Source of the DNA: Burkholderiales bacterium | Lineage (GTDB): Bacteria > Pseudomonadota > Gammaproteobacteria > Burkholderiales > Burkholderiaceae_C | Length of the DNA: 64,000 nucleotides | Assembly: GCA_019510465.1 (NCBI GenBank) | Contig: JAEKKH010000154.1 | Location: 1-64,000, forward strand | Direction of reading: 5' to 3' | In this document: positions 60,362 to 64,000 of the stretch, in pieces | Layout: the number at the start of each line of letters is the position of its first letter | Position numbering within the stretch: the first letter of the stretch is position 1 | The notes under the pieces: model-generated | What the model was told of the DNA's origin: nothing | Database searches by the model: none | The model's input: the letters and a program-made list of their open reading frames with translations, nothing else | Translations under genes and position numbers: made by a program

Positions 60362-62272
60362 ATGCGATCCACGCTCTTGCCCGGCACGCGCCTGCGCGCC
60401 GTCCATCTTCTTTTCGCCTGCCTTGCCGGTGGCAGCCTGCACGGGTGCTGGGACGACGGTTCGCCCGACGCGCCGCCCGCCGCCACGCCGCCGCCCGCGC
60501 CGACCCCGGCGCCTCAGTCCTACACCGTGGGCGGCGCCGTCAGCGGGCTGGGTGCCTCCGGACTGGTGCTGGCCAACGGCGAGGACACGCTCGCCGTGGC
60601 CGCCGGTGCCACGGCCTTCACGCTGCCCACCGCCGTCGCCCCGGGCGCGAGCTACGCCGTCGCCGTCAGGACGCAGCCGCAGGGCGAGCAATGCAGCGTG
60701 GGCAACGCCACGGGCACGATGGCGGGCGCCAGCGTGACGAACGTGGCGGTGACCTGCGCCGTGCTCGCGCACAGCCTGGGGGGCAGCATCTCCGGCCTGC
60801 CGTCCACGGGCCTCGTGCTGGGCAATGGCACCGACACGGTCGCCCCGGCGGCCGGCGCGCTGTCGTTCACGTTCGCCTCCCCGGTGGCCGAAGGCGGCAG
60901 CTATTCGGTCGCCGTGCAGGCGCAGCCCTCGGGCGCGACCTGCAGCGTGGGCAGCGGCTCGGGAACGATGGGCAGCGCCGACGTGAACGCGGTCGCGGTG
61001 ACCTGCTCCGCGAACGCCTACCACCTGAGCGGCTCGATCACCGGCCTGGCCACCGGCGGCCTCGTGCTGGCCAACGGCGCGGACACGGTGAGCCCGGCGT
61101 CCGGCGCCACCACCTTCGCGTTCGCCCGCGCGGTGGCGTTCGACGGCAGCTACAGCGTCACGGTGCAGCAGCAGCCCGCCGGGCAGGCGTGCGCCGTCGC
61201 GGGCAACTTCCCCGCCACGATGGGGCCGGGCGACGTCACGGACCTGTCCGTGACCTGCACCGCCGTCGGCGCGCTGTCGCTCGTCGCCGGGCAGGCGGTC
61301 TGCCCGATCCCGGACGGCCCGCTCGCCGGCCACGGCGCCGGCGCCAGCGTGCCGCAGGCCGAGGGCCTCGCCTTCGACCGCAACGGCAACCTGCTCGCGA
61401 TCGGAACGCAGGCCAAGGTGCTGCAGAGGATCACGCCCGCGGGCGACGTGAGCGTCCTGGCGGGCAACAGGTCCAACGCGGGCCCGGTCGATGGCACCGG
61501 CGCGGGCGCATCGTTCGGCTACCCGCTGGGGATCGCGCTGGACGACGCCGGCAATCTCGATATCACAGACCAGTACTTGATGCGCCGCGTCACGCCGGCC
61601 GGTGTCGTGACGACCCTGGCCGGCGCCGCGAATTCGCCGGGGCTGGTCGATGGCACGGGGTCGGCCGCGCGCTTCAACTTCATGAAGGGCGTCGCGACGG
61701 ACACGGCCGGCAACGCCTACATCGCCGATTCGAACAACAACGTGATCCGCAGGATGACGCCTGCCGGCGTCGTCACGACCTTCGCGGGGGGCGGGAGCGC
61801 CGGCGGCAGCGCCTCGGGTTTCGCCGATGGCACGGGCACGGCGGCGCTCTTCTCGGGGCCGGTGGCGGTCGTCATCGATGCCGCGGGCAACCTCTACGTG
61901 GCGGACTACCTCAACTGGGCCATCCGCAAGATCACGCCGGCCGGCGTCGTCAGCACGCTCGCCGGCGGCGGCCCGACGCACGGGGGCCTGGCCGACGGCA
62001 CGGGCAGCGCCGCGCGCTTCGGCGGCACGACGTCCCTGGCGCTGGGGCCGGCCGGCAGCCTGTACGTGCTGGACCAGGCCTACTCCGCGGTCCGTCTCGT
62101 GACGGCCGACGGCGTGGTCACGACGCTGGCGACGCAGCCGGGCTTGCAGACGGGCCCGATCTCGCCGACCTCGTTCACGATGCCCAGCCAATCGACCGTG
62201 GGCATCGCCGCCGACGCCAGCGGGACGCTGTTCATGGCCTCGGGCTGCTCGATCCAGAAGTTCGGGCCATGA
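60362..62272 (+). CDS. Secreted NHL-repeat protein with three N-terminal ~80-aa tandem domains
   Basis: Signal-like N-terminus; three copies of xxVGGxxSGLxxxGLVLxNGxDTxxxxxGAxxFxF...CSVGxxxGTMxxxxVxxVAVTC; then NHL repeats (ITPAGVVSTLAGG...DGTGSAARF). Confidence 0.88.
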   Translation: MRSTLLPGTRLRAVHLLFACLAGGSLHGCWDDGSPDAPPAATPPPAPTPAPQSYTVGGAVSGLGASGLVLANGEDTLAVAAGATAFTLPTAVAPGASYAVAVRTQPQGEQCSVGNATGTMAGASVTNVAVTCAVLAHSLGGSISGLPSTGLVLGNGTDTVAPAAGALSFTFASPVAEGGSYSVAVQAQPSGATCSVGSGSGTMGSADVNAVAVTCSANAYHLSGSITGLATGGLVLANGADTVSPASGATTFAFARAVAFDGSYSVTVQQQPAGQACAVAGNFPATMGPGDVTDLSVTCTAVGALSLVAGQAVCPIPDGPLAGHGAGASVPQAEGLAFDRNGNLLAIGTQAKVLQRITPAGDVSVLAGNRSNAGPVDGTGAGASFGYPLGIALDDAGNLDITDQYLMRRVTPAGVVTTLAGAANSPGLVDGTGSAARFNFMKGVATDTAGNAYIADSNNNVIRRMTPAGVVTTFAGGGSAGGSASGFADGTGTAALFSGPVAVVIDAAGNLYVADYLNWAIRKITPAGVVSTLAGGGPTHGGLADGTGSAARFGGTTSLALGPAGSLYVLDQAYSAVRLVTADGVVTTLATQPGLQTGPISPTSFTMPSQSTVGIAADASGTLFMASGCSIQKFGP

Positions 62273-62402
62273 GCGCACGCCAGGCCGTTCCGAAGGGCGC
62301 TCGCACCGCAGCCCGCAGGGCGGAGGTTTCCACATGAGCGCACGCCCGGCCGTTCCGAAGGGCGCTCGCACCGCAGCCCGCAGGGCGGAGGTTGCCTGGT
62401 GA
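62269..62402 (+). repeat. 65-bp junctional repeat, tandem copies B and C
   Basis: Copies start at 62269 and 62334 (exact 65-bp period), with a partial GTGAGCGC boundary at 62399. Confidence 0.95.
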
Positions 62403-62461
62403 GCGCGCCGGCCGTCACGCTCGTGCGCGAGCGAGCCGGCGGCGGCAGCGGGCCACCCGGC

Positions 62462-63013
62462 TCAGGCCGGGACGTCCTCGGTCGCCGCGGTCTGGCCGCC
62501 CAGCTCGCGCAGCAGCCACGCGCGCGCCTTCTCCCAGTCGCGCCGCACGGTGCGGTCCGTCAGGCCGAGCGCGGCCGCCGTCTCCTCGTCGTTGTAGCCG
62601 CCGAAGAAGCGGCACTCGACCACCTGGGCCAGGCGCGCGCTGAACCGGCCCAGGCGCTCCAGCGCGTCGGCCACTTCCAGCAGGGATTCGGCGCTCGGCG
62701 CCGGCAGTTCCGGGGCGTCGTGCAGCGCCACTTCGGACGCCCCACCGCCGCGCTTGTCGGCGAGGGCCTCGCGGGCCAGGTTGACGAGGATCTGGCGCAT
62801 GGCGATCGCGGCCGAGCGCATGAAGTGCTGGCGGTCGGCGAACCCTTCGCTGCGCTGAAGGCGCAGGTAGGCCTCGTGCACCAGCGCGGTGGTCTGCAGC
62901 GTGGAACCCGCGGAAACCCGCCAGCGCGCACTGCGCGCCAGGCGGCGCAGGTCGTCGTACAGCACGGGAACGAGCAGTTCGGCGGTGGCCAGGGTGTCCG
63001 GTGGGGTCGACAT
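62462..63013 (-). CDS. ECF-type RNA polymerase sigma factor (TIGR02999-like)
   Basis: ELLVPVLYDDLRRLARSARWRVSAGSTLQTTALVHEAYLRLQ...RHFMRSAAIAMRQILVNLAREA...GYNDEETAAALGLTDRTVRRDWEKARAWL. Confidence 0.92.
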   Translation of the reverse strand: MSTPPDTLATAELLVPVLYDDLRRLARSARWRVSAGSTLQTTALVHEAYLRLQRSEGFADRQHFMRSAAIAMRQILVNLAREALADKRGGGASEVALHDAPELPAPSAESLLEVADALERLGRFSARLAQVVECRFFGGYNDEETAAALGLTDRTVRRDWEKARAWLLRELGGQTAATEDVPA

Positions 63014-63112
63014 GCCTCGTCAGCGGTTGCGACGCCGGGAACGGCGCCGCGGCACGCGCGTGCTCGTTTTCACTGGCGCTTCCACGGCTCGCTGGGATAG
63101 ATTCTGCGGGAC

Positions 63113-64000
63113 ATGGTCGACACCGTCACTCCCGAGGACCGAAGCGCCATCAGCTGGCAACGCGTCGAAGCCGCGCTCGACCTGCTGCTGGCCTTGCCCG
63201 CGAACGAGCGCGAGGCCGCCACGCAGCGCATCGCCGACGGCGATGCGGCGCTGGCGACGGAACTGCGGTCCTTGCTCGCCCACATGGCGACGGGAGACAG
63301 CCTGCTCGATCGGCCCGCGGCCGAACTGCTGTCCACCACCGCGCTCCCTGACAGCGGCCTGGCTCCCGGCACCCGCCTGGGGCCATGGGCCGTCGTCGGG
63401 CCGATCGGTCGCGGCGGCATGGGCCACGTCTACCGGGGCCGGCGCGCCGACGGGCAGTTCGAGCAGGACGTCGCGATCAAGCTCGCCCGCGCCGACTCGA
63501 TCGCCGCATGGCAACGCTTCCCGCTCGAGCGCCAGATCGTGGCGCGGCTCGATCATCCCGGCATCGCCCGCCTGATCGACGGCGGCATCGCCGACGGCGG
63601 CCAACCCTACATGGTGATGGAGCTGGTGTCCGGCCAGGAGATCACCACCTGGTGCGACAGCCACGGTGCCAGCCTGGCTCGACGCCTGGCCCTGTTCCAG
63701 TCGGTCTGCGACGCGGTGGCCTACGCGCACCGGCACCTCGTCCTCCACCGCGACATCAAGCCGTCCAACGTGATGGTCACCGACGACGAACGCGTCAAGC
63801 TGCTGGACTTCGGCATCGCGCGTCTGCTCGATGCAGCCGGCTCGGCCACGACCGCCGAACTCGTCCTCACCCCGGCCTACTGCGCCCCCGAGCAGCTCAG
63901 CGGACAAGCCTTGTCGACGGCCACCGATGTCTACGCGCTCGGCCTGCTGCTGCACGAGCTGCTCACGGGCGCGAGCGCGCAGCGCGTGTCGGGCCTGCCC
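63113..64000 (+). CDS. Serine/threonine protein kinase, truncated at right window edge
   Basis: GPIGRGGMGHVYRGRRADGQFEQDVAIKLARA...VLHRDIKPSNVMVTDDERVKLLDFGIARLL...YCAPEQLSG. Confidence 0.93.
   Translation, partial: MVDTVTPEDRSAISWQRVEAALDLLLALPANEREAATQRIADGDAALATELRSLLAHMATGDSLLDRPAAELLSTTALPDSGLAPGTRLGPWAVVGPIGRGGMGHVYRGRRADGQFEQDVAIKLARADSIAAWQRFPLERQIVARLDHPGIARLIDGGIADGGQPYMVMELVSGQEITTWCDSHGASLARRLALFQSVCDAVAYAHRHLVLHRDIKPSNVMVTDDERVKLLDFGIARLLDAAGSATTAELVLTPAYCAPEQLSGQALSTATDVYALGLLLHELLTGASAQRVSGLP

Overview
This is a 64-kb window of high-GC chromosomal DNA that looks like Burkholderiales or a related betaproteobacterium (inferred from gene content and codon bias). I saw no rRNA, tRNA, CRISPR array, prophage, transposase or integrase. 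Main blocks: (1) a lower-complexity left edge with a truncated lipoprotein gene, a SnoaL-like protein, a DUF2867 protein divergent from an HxlR regulator, and a periplasmic binding protein divergent from a large hybrid histidine kinase; (2) housekeeping and accessory genes, including an ECF sigma factor with a SnoaL tail, a PQQ sugar dehydrogenase, a DUF1566 protein, a class II aldolase, a zinc-ribbon/DUF2628/pilin-like fusion, a multi-PAS GGDEF-EAL protein, phhB, lysR-lysA, an S53 peptidase and a ClpP-like protease; (3) a phenylacetate catabolic cluster, paaG-I-K-A-B-C-D-E-R-(livJ-like)-Z on the minus strand with divergent paaY; (4) an M1 aminopeptidase, then a VOC/ArsR/SRPBCC operon whose SRPBCC gene is fused to a TIGR02594 (CHAP/NlpC-like) domain; (5) a form-II CO-dehydrogenase-like molybdenum hydroxylase operon (S-L-M-D-E-G-XdhC); (6) an NHL-repeat protein and a divergent ECF sigma / Ser-Thr kinase pair truncated at the right edge. 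The most unusual signals are: the SRPBCC-TIGR02594 fusion; a dispersed repeat carried in frame inside paaD and also present as a 5 x 81-bp tandem array at the paaZ stop codon; a 65-bp repeat that encodes a 22-aa mini-ORF whose start and stop overlap its neighbours (ATGA/GTGA) at gene junctions; and the REP-like inverted repeats within the paa cluster.
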